Shown one piece after another: positions 6,344 to 12,427 of a stretch of DNA of 12,427 bases (the stretch's first letter is position 1; every line of letters begins with the position of its first letter). The notes under the pieces were generated by a model. It searched no databases, was not told the origin of the DNA, and saw only the letters and a list, made by a program, of their open reading frames with translations. The stretch spans positions 1 through 12,427 of the forward strand of contig JAGNPU010000019.1 of NCBI GenBank assembly GCA_017989485.1, read 5' to 3'. The position numbers and the translations under genes were made by a program. The DNA is from Neisseriaceae bacterium. GTDB taxonomy: Bacteria; Pseudomonadota; Gammaproteobacteria; Burkholderiales; Neisseriaceae.

Positions 6344-6426
6344 GGGGTTTGGCCTTGATGCTGGGGCCGTGGGTCCGCTGTGCTTGACCCACGCGACCGC
6401 GCGTTGGCCGCCACTAAACTATGATT
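6344..6426. repeat. REP-like intergenic repeat, copy A
   Basis: This 83-bp unit matches copy B (6466-6548) at about 74 of 83 positions by hand alignment, with an offset of 122 bp. It contains an 8-bp inverted repeat, CGTGGGTC (6368-6375) and GACCCACG (6386-6393), around a 10-nt loop. GTGGGTC/GACCCAC hairpins of this kind occur as dispersed intergenic repeats in many proteobacteria, to my recollection. Confidence 0.75.
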
Positions 6427-6448
6427 AATCCCTATCCAGCTGGCGTAG

Positions 6449-6466
6449 CGTGGGTCGCGACCCACG
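6449..6466. repeat. 18-bp perfect palindrome of the GTGGGTC motif
   Basis: CGTGGGTCGCGACCCACG is fully self-complementary and abuts copy B. It has the same arms as the hairpins inside both repeat copies but lacks their 10-nt loop, so it looks like a third, condensed member of the same family. Confidence 0.8.
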
Positions 6467-6548
6467 GGGTTTGGCTTTGGTGCTGGGGCCGTGGGTCCGC
6501 TGCGCTTGACCCACGCGACCGCAAGTTGGCCGTCACTAAACCATAAAT
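6466..6548. repeat. REP-like intergenic repeat, copy B
   Basis: This is the second 83-bp unit, in the same orientation as copy A. Its hairpin arms are CGTGGGTC (6490-6497) and GACCCACG (6508-6515). The arms are identical in the two copies, while most of the nine differences lie outside them and one lies in the loop, as expected if the hairpin is the selected part. Confidence 0.75.
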
Positions 6549-6636
6549 TTTGACCACATGGCCTCTGGCCAACGCCCCCAATCCTGATCAAACCCCTTAG
6601 GGGCGTGGTCATCAACGTGAGCCAGCCTGGGCTGAT

Positions 6637-7557
6637 TTAAAGCACGGTTTCTGGCGGCGTCACGCACAGGGTTTCGATGATGGCGTACATGGTTTTTTGG
6701 GTTTGGGTCATGATGCGCTTGTTGGACGTGGCCATAAACAGCTTGTTCACCAGCTGTGGTGAGGTGATGGGATAGGCCACCAGCGTGGTGGGGTCGGCCA
6801 CCAGCGCCAGGGTTTTTTGCGACAGGATGGCGTAGCCCATGCCTTCGCAGACCAGGTCTAAAATGGTGCCGACGCTGTTCATTTCCAAAATGGTGTTGGG
6901 CTTGCAGCCAATCTTGGCCATTTCAATTTCCACCAGCATCCGATAGGTATTGGGGTGGCTGGGTAAAATCAGGGGCAGGCTGGCGATGTCTTTGAGTTCA
7001 AAAGACTGTTTGCCTTGTAGGGCGACGTCGTCAGCGCGGGCAATCAGGCACAAATTATCCTTGGCCAAAAGGCTGATTTCTAAGTCGGGCGAGAAGGCGG
7101 GGTTGTGCAATAGGCCCATGTCGAGGCGGCCGGTTAACAGGCCTTCTTCAATCACGGCGGTGAGGCCTTCCATGATGATGAGGTTGGCGTGTGGCAGCTG
7201 TTGGCGAAACGCACGGGTCAGCGGCACGGACAAGAGTTTGGCCATGGTCGGCGGCAGGCCTATGGTGACACGGCCAGACAGCTGGCCTTGGGTGACCTCT
7301 TCATAGGCGCGTTCGACCTGGTGCAAAATGCCGCGGCTGTGCTCCAGCAACACCTTGCCCGCGTCGGTGAGGGTGACGCCGCGGCCGTTGCGTATCAGTA
7401 GGTTTTGGTGCAGGTCCACCTCTAGGCGGCGTATTTGTCGGCTCAGAATGGGCTGGGCAATATTTAAAAAATGGGCGGCTTTGGTGAAACTGCCCATTTC
7501 TGCCACGTGGGTGAAGTATTTGAGCTGCTTTAAATCTATAGGGGGTTCGTTCAACAT
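6637..7557 (-). CDS. LysR-type regulator of the protocatechuate 4,5-cleavage operon (PmdR-like)
   Basis: This is a 306-residue DNA-binding regulator. The N-terminal winged helix-turn-helix covers roughly residues 8-66 (LKQLKYFTHVAEMGSFTKAA, then QPILSRQIRRLE and GRGVTLTDAG), the typical LysR signature. The rest is the two-lobed periplasmic-binding-like effector domain, including GRVTIGLPPTMAKLLSVPL and GRLDMGLLHNP. ATG 7557 is preceded by GGAG with 6 nt spacing. It is transcribed away from galD, the usual arrangement for a LysR activator of the neighbouring operon. By context its effector is probably protocatechuate or a pathway intermediate, and it probably represses its own gene; both are inferences. 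It resembles the position of PmdR in Comamonas. No strong terminator follows the stop codon. Confidence 0.9.
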   Translation of the reverse strand: MLNEPPIDLKQLKYFTHVAEMGSFTKAAHFLNIAQPILSRQIRRLEVDLHQNLLIRNGRGVTLTDAGKVLLEHSRGILHQVERAYEEVTQGQLSGRVTIGLPPTMAKLLSVPLTRAFRQQLPHANLIIMEGLTAVIEEGLLTGRLDMGLLHNPAFSPDLEISLLAKDNLCLIARADDVALQGKQSFELKDIASLPLILPSHPNTYRMLVEIEMAKIGCKPNTILEMNSVGTILDLVCEGMGYAILSQKTLALVADPTTLVAYPITSPQLVNKLFMATSNKRIMTQTQKTMYAIIETLCVTPPETVL

Positions 7558-7580
7558 GGCCTTCTCCGGTTTCTCTTTTG

Positions 7581-7600
7581 TGCATGGGTTGAGTTATGCA
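7581..7600. promoter_or_regulatory. Upstream dyad TGCAT-N10-ATGCA, candidate LysR recognition site
   Basis: The 5-bp arms are perfect. The centre is about 56 bp before the transcription start predicted from the TATAAT at 7635-7640, where LysR-type regulators usually place their primary recognition site. It also lies within the leader of the LysR gene, which would fit autoregulation. Confidence 0.45.
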
Positions 7601-7607
7601 TTTTTGT

Positions 7608-7620
7608 ACTATCAAGTAGT
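7608..7620. promoter_or_regulatory. Proximal dyad ACTA-N5-TAGT, candidate LysR activation site
   Basis: This small dyad is centred about 33 bp before the predicted start and covers the place of the -35 box, as LysR activation sites do. The arms are only 4 bp, so on its own it is weak evidence. Confidence 0.3.
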
Positions 7621-7634
7621 CCTGTTTTTATATT

Positions 7635-7640
7635 TATAAT
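7635..7640 (+). promoter_or_regulatory. -10 box of the galD-lig operon promoter
   Basis: TATAAT is a perfect -10. The bases 16-18 bp upstream do not resemble TTGACA, which fits a promoter that depends on an activator. Transcription would start near 7647, giving a leader of about 85 nt before ATG 7732. Confidence 0.5.
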
Positions 7641-7683
7641 CATAGCGTAATTTCATAAGATGGTCATCAGCAAAGGATGTCGG

Positions 7684-7703
7684 GTGTGTCGTGGACGACA
7701 CAC
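7684..7703. promoter_or_regulatory. 20-bp palindrome in the predicted galD leader
   Basis: The 9-nt arms GTGTGTCGT and ACGACACAC are perfectly complementary around GG. It lies about 40 nt after the predicted transcription start and 28 bp before galD. It could be an operator or, in RNA, a stem with a GTGGAC loop; no U tract follows, so it is not a terminator. Confidence 0.5.
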
Positions 7704-7731
7704 AGACACCATCACTAAAGAGGGGATGCTG

Positions 7732-8847
7732 ATGCCACAACAATTAACCGTGCCGTGCTGCGTGATGCGCGGGGGCACATCCAAAGGGCCGTTTTTTAAT
7801 CTGGCTGATTTGCCGGCTGCAGGGCCGGCGCGCGATCGCCTGCTGTTGGCGATCATGGGCTCGCCCGATCGGCGTCAGGTCGATGGCTTGGGCGGTGCCC
7901 ACGCATTGACCAGCAAGGTCGGCATGGTCTCGCTCGGGGACAAGGCCGGCACCGGCATCGACTTACATTTTTTATTCGCCCAGCTGCAGCCTGAATCAGA
8001 CCGCGTCGACACCACGCCCAACTGCGGCAATATGTTGGCGGCGGTGGTGCCGTTTGCCTTAGAAACCGGCTTGATCTCGGCTCAGGGCGCCACCACCACG
8101 GTGAGGGTGTTGACCGAAAACACCGGCATGCTCAGCGACATCACCGTCCAAACCCCGAATGGCCACATCAGCTATGAGGGCGATGCCCGCATCGACGGCG
8201 TCCCCGGCACCAGTGCGCCCATCCAAATCAGCTTTTTAGACACCGCCGGCTCGGTGTGCGGCAGCCTGCTGCCTACCGGTCAGGCCATTGACGTGTTTGA
8301 CCTACCCGGCTTAGGCGCCATTGAAGCCACCTGCATCGACAACGGCATGCCCATGGTGTTGGTGCGCGCGTCCGACCTTGAGCGCACGGGGCAAGAATCG
8401 ATTGCCGAACTGAACGCCGACGAGGGGTTAAAGGCACGCCTAGAGGCTCTGCGCCTGGTCGCGGCCCAAAAAATGGGCCTAGGCGACGTCAGCCAAAAAA
8501 ACTACCCCAAGATGTGCCTGCTGTCTGCACCGCAGGCCGGCGGCGCCATCAGCACCCGCTGCTTTATTCCCCACGTGTGCCACGACGCCATTGGCGTGCT
8601 GGCGGCGGTCACCGTGGCGACGGCGTGCGTGTTGCCTGAGGCGATTGCCTATGGGCTGAGCCAGCGGCCAACAGACGGCGCAGCCGCGCCCCTGTCGATA
8701 GAACACCCCAGCGGCGAATTCAGCGTGGTCCTGACCGTGTCTGCCGATGCGGCCGGCGGGCCAGTGGTGGCCGGCGCGGCGCTGTTGCGTACCGCTCGAT
8801 TAATCATGAAGGGCGACGTCAGCGTATTGGCCAGTGGCCAAGCCTGA
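7732..8847 (+). CDS. galD: 4-oxalomesaconate isomerase/tautomerase (GalD/LigU/PmdU, PrpF family)
   Basis: This enzyme interconverts forms of 4-oxalomesaconate so that LigJ can hydrate it. GalD of Pseudomonas putida is described as a keto-enol tautomerase and LigU of Sphingobium as an allylic isomerase, so the exact chemistry here is open. The protein has 371 residues and the PrpF/diaminopimelate epimerase-type fold: CCVMRGGTSKGPFF at 9-22, GGAHALTSKVGMVS at 54-67 and the catalytic-loop motif NCGNM at 97-101 (Cys98). ATG 7732 is chosen because GAGG lies about 8 nt before it; ATG 7726 is too close to that site, and an upstream in-frame start at 7660 would add an unrelated tail containing the palindrome. 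It is the first gene of the operon, diverging from the LysR gene and 41 bp before ligJ. Confidence 0.9.
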   Translation: MPQQLTVPCCVMRGGTSKGPFFNLADLPAAGPARDRLLLAIMGSPDRRQVDGLGGAHALTSKVGMVSLGDKAGTGIDLHFLFAQLQPESDRVDTTPNCGNMLAAVVPFALETGLISAQGATTTVRVLTENTGMLSDITVQTPNGHISYEGDARIDGVPGTSAPIQISFLDTAGSVCGSLLPTGQAIDVFDLPGLGAIEATCIDNGMPMVLVRASDLERTGQESIAELNADEGLKARLEALRLVAAQKMGLGDVSQKNYPKMCLLSAPQAGGAISTRCFIPHVCHDAIGVLAAVTVATACVLPEAIAYGLSQRPTDGAAAPLSIEHPSGEFSVVLTVSADAAGGPVVAGAALLRTARLIMKGDVSVLASGQA

Positions 8848-8888
8848 CGTGGCGCGACAATAGAACAATAACCCCTAAGGAGAGTGAC

Positions 8889-9920
8889 ATGAGTTTAATC
8901 ATTGATTGCCACGGACATTACACCACGGCGCCAGACGCCCTGAATGTGTGGCGCAACCAACAAATTGCAGGGATTAAGCAGCCTTCGCTAAAGCCTAAAG
9001 CCGCTGATTTGGTCATCAGCGATGACGACATCCGCCAGAGCATCGACGCCAATCAGCTGCGCCTGATGAATGAGCGCGGCTCTGACTTGACCATTTTTTC
9101 GCCTCGCGCCAGCTTTATGGCCCACCACATTGGTGACTTTGAGGTGTCGTCAACCTGGGCGGCCCTGTGTAATGAATTGTGCTATCGCGTGGCCCAGCTA
9201 TACCCCGATCGGTTTATGCCTGCCGCCATGCTGCCACAGTCGCCCGGTGTGCCGATTGAAAGCTGTATCCCAGAATTAGAAAAATGCGTCAACGAATACG
9301 GTAACGTGGCCTTGAATTTAAACCCAGATCCCTCAGGCGGCCATTGGACGTCACCGCCGTTGACCGACCGCTATTGGTACCCCATTTACGAGAAAATGGT
9401 GGAATATGATTTGCCCGCGATGATCCACGTCAGCACCAGCTGTAATGACTGCTTTCACACGACCGGGGCGCATTACCTCAACGCCGACACCACGGCGTTT
9501 ATGCAATGCCTCAGCGGCGATTTGTTCAAAGATTTCCCAACCTTGAAATTTCTGATTCCCCATGGCGGTGGCGCTGTGCCCTATCACTGGGGTCGGTTCC
9601 GGGGCCTGGCGCAGGTGTTGCAAAAGCCAGAGCTAGAAGAGCACTTGCTGAACAATATTTTCTTCGACACCTGCGTGTATCACCAGGATGGCATAGATTT
9701 ATTGACCAAGGTCATCCCCACCGACAATATTTTATTTGCGTCTGAAATGATAGGCGCCGTGCGGGGCATAGACCCACGCACCGGCCATTACTTTGACGAC
9801 ACCAAGCGCTACATTGAAGGCGCCGATTTGAGTGCGGCCCAGCGCCATCAAATTTATGAAGCCAATACCCGTCGCGTGTTCTCACGCGTGGATGCACAGC
9901 TTAAAGCGAAAGGAATGTAA
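8889..9920 (+). CDS. ligJ: 4-oxalomesaconate hydratase (LigJ/PmdE)
   Basis: LigJ is a zinc-dependent amidohydrolase-superfamily enzyme that adds water to the ring-opened intermediate to give 4-carboxy-4-hydroxy-2-oxoadipate. The 343-residue length matches the family (about 340). Metal ligands known for LigJ have clear counterparts: His8 and His10 in DCHGHY, His180 in PAMIHVS and Glu286 in ASEMIGA. PHGGGAVPYHWGRFRG at about 224-239 is also typical of this subgroup. AAGGAG with 6 nt spacing precedes ATG 8889. Its stop codon directly abuts the ligK start, indicating coupled translation. In the Comamonas pmd operon a transporter gene (pmdK) sits before this gene; here only 41 bp separate it from galD. 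Confidence 0.93.
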   Translation: MSLIIDCHGHYTTAPDALNVWRNQQIAGIKQPSLKPKAADLVISDDDIRQSIDANQLRLMNERGSDLTIFSPRASFMAHHIGDFEVSSTWAALCNELCYRVAQLYPDRFMPAAMLPQSPGVPIESCIPELEKCVNEYGNVALNLNPDPSGGHWTSPPLTDRYWYPIYEKMVEYDLPAMIHVSTSCNDCFHTTGAHYLNADTTAFMQCLSGDLFKDFPTLKFLIPHGGGAVPYHWGRFRGLAQVLQKPELEEHLLNNIFFDTCVYHQDGIDLLTKVIPTDNILFASEMIGAVRGIDPRTGHYFDDTKRYIEGADLSAAQRHQIYEANTRRVFSRVDAQLKAKGM

Positions 9921-10619
9921 ATGTCTCTCTCATTATTGAATCGACTGGGCGTGGTCAAGCAAAACATCGACCGCGCCGACCCTAAAGCCGTGGCCATCCT
10001 GGCCGAATTCGGCAGCGCCACCATTCATGAGGCCATGGGCCGGGTTGGGTTGATGCAGCCGTATCTGCGCCCGATTTACCCACAGGCCAAAATGTGTGGC
10101 ACCGCCGTGACGGTGCTGCTGCAGCCGGGTGACAACTGGATGATGCACGTGGCGGCCGAGCAAATTAAGCCCGGCGACGTGGTGGTTGCGGCGTGTACCA
10201 CCAAAAACGAAGATGGTTTTTTTGGCGATTTATTGGCCACCTCGTTTCGCGCCCAGGGCGCCAAAGGCTTAATCATAGACGGCGGCGTGCGCGACGTGGC
10301 CGACCTGACCGAAATGGGCTTTCCCGTGTTTAGCCGCGCCATTCATGCCAAGGGCACGATTAAGGCCACTTTAGGCTCGGTGAACATCCCCGTGGTGTGT
10401 GCTGGGGCCTTGGTTGAGCCCGGTGACGTGGTGATTGCCGACATCGACGGCGTGGTGGTGGTGCCAGCCGTTCAGGCCATGTTGGTGGCCGAGACCGCAC
10501 AAAAACGTGAGGCCAACGAAGCCGACAAGCGGGCGCTGTTCGCCAGCGGCACCTTGGGCCTGGACTATTACAAAATGCGTGAACCGTTGGCCAAGGCCGG
10601 CTTAACCTACCTAGATTAA
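9921..10619 (+). CDS. ligK: 4-carboxy-4-hydroxy-2-oxoadipate aldolase (LigK/PmdF)
   Basis: This class II, divalent metal-dependent aldolase makes the last cut of the pathway, splitting 4-carboxy-4-hydroxy-2-oxoadipate to pyruvate and oxaloacetate; it also often accepts 4-hydroxy-4-methyl-2-oxoglutarate. The 232-residue protein has the RraA-like fold with [10 protein letters not shown] at 99-108 (Asp103) and the active-site GGVRD at 121-125 (Arg124 for substrate, Asp125 for metal), followed by DIDGVVVVP at 174-182. These are the family hallmarks and length. ATG 9921 follows the ligJ stop with no gap, and its ribosome site AAAGGA is inside the end of ligJ. The next gene, ligI, starts 15 bp after its stop. 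Confidence 0.93.
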   Translation: MSLSLLNRLGVVKQNIDRADPKAVAILAEFGSATIHEAMGRVGLMQPYLRPIYPQAKMCGTAVTVLLQPGDNWMMHVAAEQIKPGDVVVAACTTKNEDGFFGDLLATSFRAQGAKGLIIDGGVRDVADLTEMGFPVFSRAIHAKGTIKATLGSVNIPVVCAGALVEPGDVVIADIDGVVVVPAVQAMLVAETAQKREANEADKRALFASGTLGLDYYKMREPLAKAGLTYLD

Positions 10620-10634
10620 AAGGAGCCATATTTG

Positions 10635-11552
10635 ATGGCCGCAACCGAAATCACCCCAGGCTGGCTGCCTTTTTACCCTAACCCAAGCCAACCCACGTTC
10701 CAACTGCCCGAAGGGGCGGTCGACGCGCATTGCCACGTGTTTGGCCCTGCCGCCGAGTTCCCCTATGCCCCGGAGCGTAAATACACGCCTTGCGATGCGT
10801 CTAAGGCCCAGCTGTTTGCCCTGCGTGATCGGCTGGGGTTTCGCCGCAACGTCATTGTTCAGGCCACCTGTCACGGCGCCGATAATCGGGCCTTGGTCGA
10901 TGCCCTAGAGGCGGCTGACGGTCTGGCCCGTGGCGTGGCGACGGTCAAGACCGATGTGACCGACGCGGCACTACAGGCCTTACACGCGGCCGGCGTGCGG
11001 GGCGTGCGCTTTAACTTCGTGAAGCGCCTGGTGGACTTTACCCCCAAGGCCGATTTACTGGCGATTGCCGAACGGATTGCGCCCTTAGGCTGGCACATCG
11101 TGGTGTATTTCGAGGCCGTGGACTTGCCCGAGCTGTGGGATTTTTTTACCGCCTTGCCCACGGTGATTGTGGTCGATCACATGGGCCGACCCGACGTGTC
11201 TTTGCCGGTAGAGGGGCCGGAGTTTGCCCTATTTATGCGGCTCATGCAGGAACACCCGAATATTTGGAGTAAAGTATCGTGTCCAGAGCGCCTCAGCGTC
11301 AGCGGGCCTAAGGCTTTGGACGGTGAACAACAGGCTTATCAAGACGTGGTGCCGTTTGCCAGACGTCTGGTAGAGGCCTTCCCCGATCGGGTGTTGTTTG
11401 GCACCGATTGGCCCCACCCCAATTTGAAAGACCATATGCCCGACGATGGTTTGCTGGTGGATTACATTCCGCAAATCGCCGTGACCAAAGACTTACAACA
11501 ACAATTATTGGTGACCAATCCGCTACGCCTGTACTGGCCAGAGCTGGCTTGA
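10635..11552 (+). CDS. ligI: 2-pyrone-4,6-dicarboxylate lactonase (LigI/PmdD)
   Basis: LigI hydrolyses 2-pyrone-4,6-dicarboxylate to 4-oxalomesaconate and is an unusual amidohydrolase-superfamily member that works without metal. The protein has 305 residues. VDAHCHVFGP at 29-38 gives the His32/His34 pair, Arg125 and Arg131 in VRFNFVKR and Arg219 in SCPER fit the carboxylate-binding arginines of Sphingobium LigI, Tyr158 lies in VVYFE, His182 in VVDHMG, and the catalytic Asp258 in FGTDWPHP. ATG 10635 is preferred over the TTG three bases before it; AGGAG (10621-10625) serves it with 9 nt spacing. It sits between ligK and ligA, as pmdD does in Comamonas. Confidence 0.93.
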   Translation: MAATEITPGWLPFYPNPSQPTFQLPEGAVDAHCHVFGPAAEFPYAPERKYTPCDASKAQLFALRDRLGFRRNVIVQATCHGADNRALVDALEAADGLARGVATVKTDVTDAALQALHAAGVRGVRFNFVKRLVDFTPKADLLAIAERIAPLGWHIVVYFEAVDLPELWDFFTALPTVIVVDHMGRPDVSLPVEGPEFALFMRLMQEHPNIWSKVSCPERLSVSGPKALDGEQQAYQDVVPFARRLVEAFPDRVLFGTDWPHPNLKDHMPDDGLLVDYIPQIAVTKDLQQQLLVTNPLRLYWPELA

Positions 11553-11574
11553 GTCATTGCCAAAGGAGAATGTC

Positions 11575-12427
<853 letters not shown>

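Larger units (their letters stand above)
6137..6636. other. Gene-free 500-bp region with a repeat cluster
   Basis: No frame here has a believable gene: the open frames are short, lack ribosome sites and run through the repeats. The left part (6137-6343) shows only an AAGCGCC/GGCGCTT dyad (6253-6276) and a lone DnaA-box-like TTATCCACA (6194-6202). The middle (6344-6548) holds the direct repeats and palindrome listed separately. The right end has two weak dyads (CCCC-TTA-GGGG at 6593-6603 and CAGCC-TG-GGCTG at 6623-6634) that might help end transcription of the LysR gene arriving from the right. Confidence 0.7.

Noticed and set aside
6189..6392. Minus-strand frame in the same gap, considered as a gene remnant
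   Set aside because: The translation has no recognisable domain and overlaps the hairpin repeat; nothing supports a decayed gene.
6135..6428. 97-codon open frame on the plus strand after potF3
   Set aside because: It begins inside the terminator T-run area, has no ribosome site, is rich in Gly/Arg/Pro from GC-rich frames and runs through the repeat copy.
6593..6634. Terminator of the LysR gene
   Set aside because: Two small dyads exist (4-5 bp arms), but neither is followed by a convincing T run on the minus strand, so no terminator is called.
7660..7731. Upstream in-frame start at 7660 for galD
   Set aside because: It would add 24 residues unlike the family, has no good ribosome site and passes through the palindrome; ATG 7732 has proper spacing to GAGG.

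Overview
The window looks like chromosome of a betaproteobacterium, probably of the order Neisseriales. The RppH and ParE proteins resemble neisserial ones, and the polyamine-binding proteins are lipoproteins (lipobox plus Cys) rather than free periplasmic proteins, as in Neisseria. This assignment is inferred from remembered family sequences; no search was run. Genes are packed in sensible operons, with clear Shine-Dalgarno sites and two strong intrinsic terminators.

Region 1 (1-1206, minus strand) is housekeeping: the N-terminal part of topoisomerase IV subunit B (parE, running off the left edge), preceded in the same direction by rppH, the RNA 5'-pyrophosphohydrolase. A short divergent control region (1207-1339) separates rppH from region 2; sigma70-like -35 boxes for the two directions overlap there.

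Region 2 (1340-6136, plus strand) holds three paralogous PotF-type putrescine/spermidine-binding lipoproteins and, between the second and third, a class I SAM-dependent methyltransferase. Each potF copy has its own promoter-like sequence and leader, and copies 2 and 3 each end in a strong terminator. No membrane or ATPase component of a polyamine ABC transporter is present, so these look like orphan binding proteins that serve a transporter encoded elsewhere. Copies 2 and 3 share a 54-nt perfectly identical block inside otherwise diverged sequence, which suggests gene conversion.

Region 3 (6137-6636) is a 500-bp gap with no convincing gene. It contains two 83-bp imperfect direct repeats, each with a GTGGGTC/GACCCAC hairpin, and an 18-bp palindrome of the same motif: a REP-like intergenic repeat cluster.

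Region 4 (6637-12427) is a catabolic cluster for the protocatechuate 4,5-cleavage (lignin-derived aromatics) pathway. A LysR-type regulator is transcribed away from galD/ligU (oxalomesaconate isomerase/tautomerase), ligJ (hydratase), ligK (aldolase), ligI (pyrone-dicarboxylate lactonase), ligA and the start of ligB (dioxygenase alpha and beta). Together LigAB opens the protocatechuate ring, a dehydrogenase (LigC/PmdC, not in the window, probably just downstream) forms 2-pyrone-4,6-dicarboxylate, LigI opens it, GalD and LigJ isomerise and hydrate it, and LigK splits it to pyruvate and oxaloacetate. The gene order matches the remembered pmdUKEFDABC operon of Comamonas, minus the transporter pmdK. 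The regulator-galD gap contains a perfect TATAAT without a good -35, two upstream dyads spaced like LysR-type sites, and a 20-bp palindrome in the predicted leader.

I found no wholly new system. The most interesting leads are the binding-pocket divergence and conversion tract among the three PotF copies, the paired palindromes at the first potF promoter, the regulatory layout of the protocatechuate operon, and the repeat cluster.
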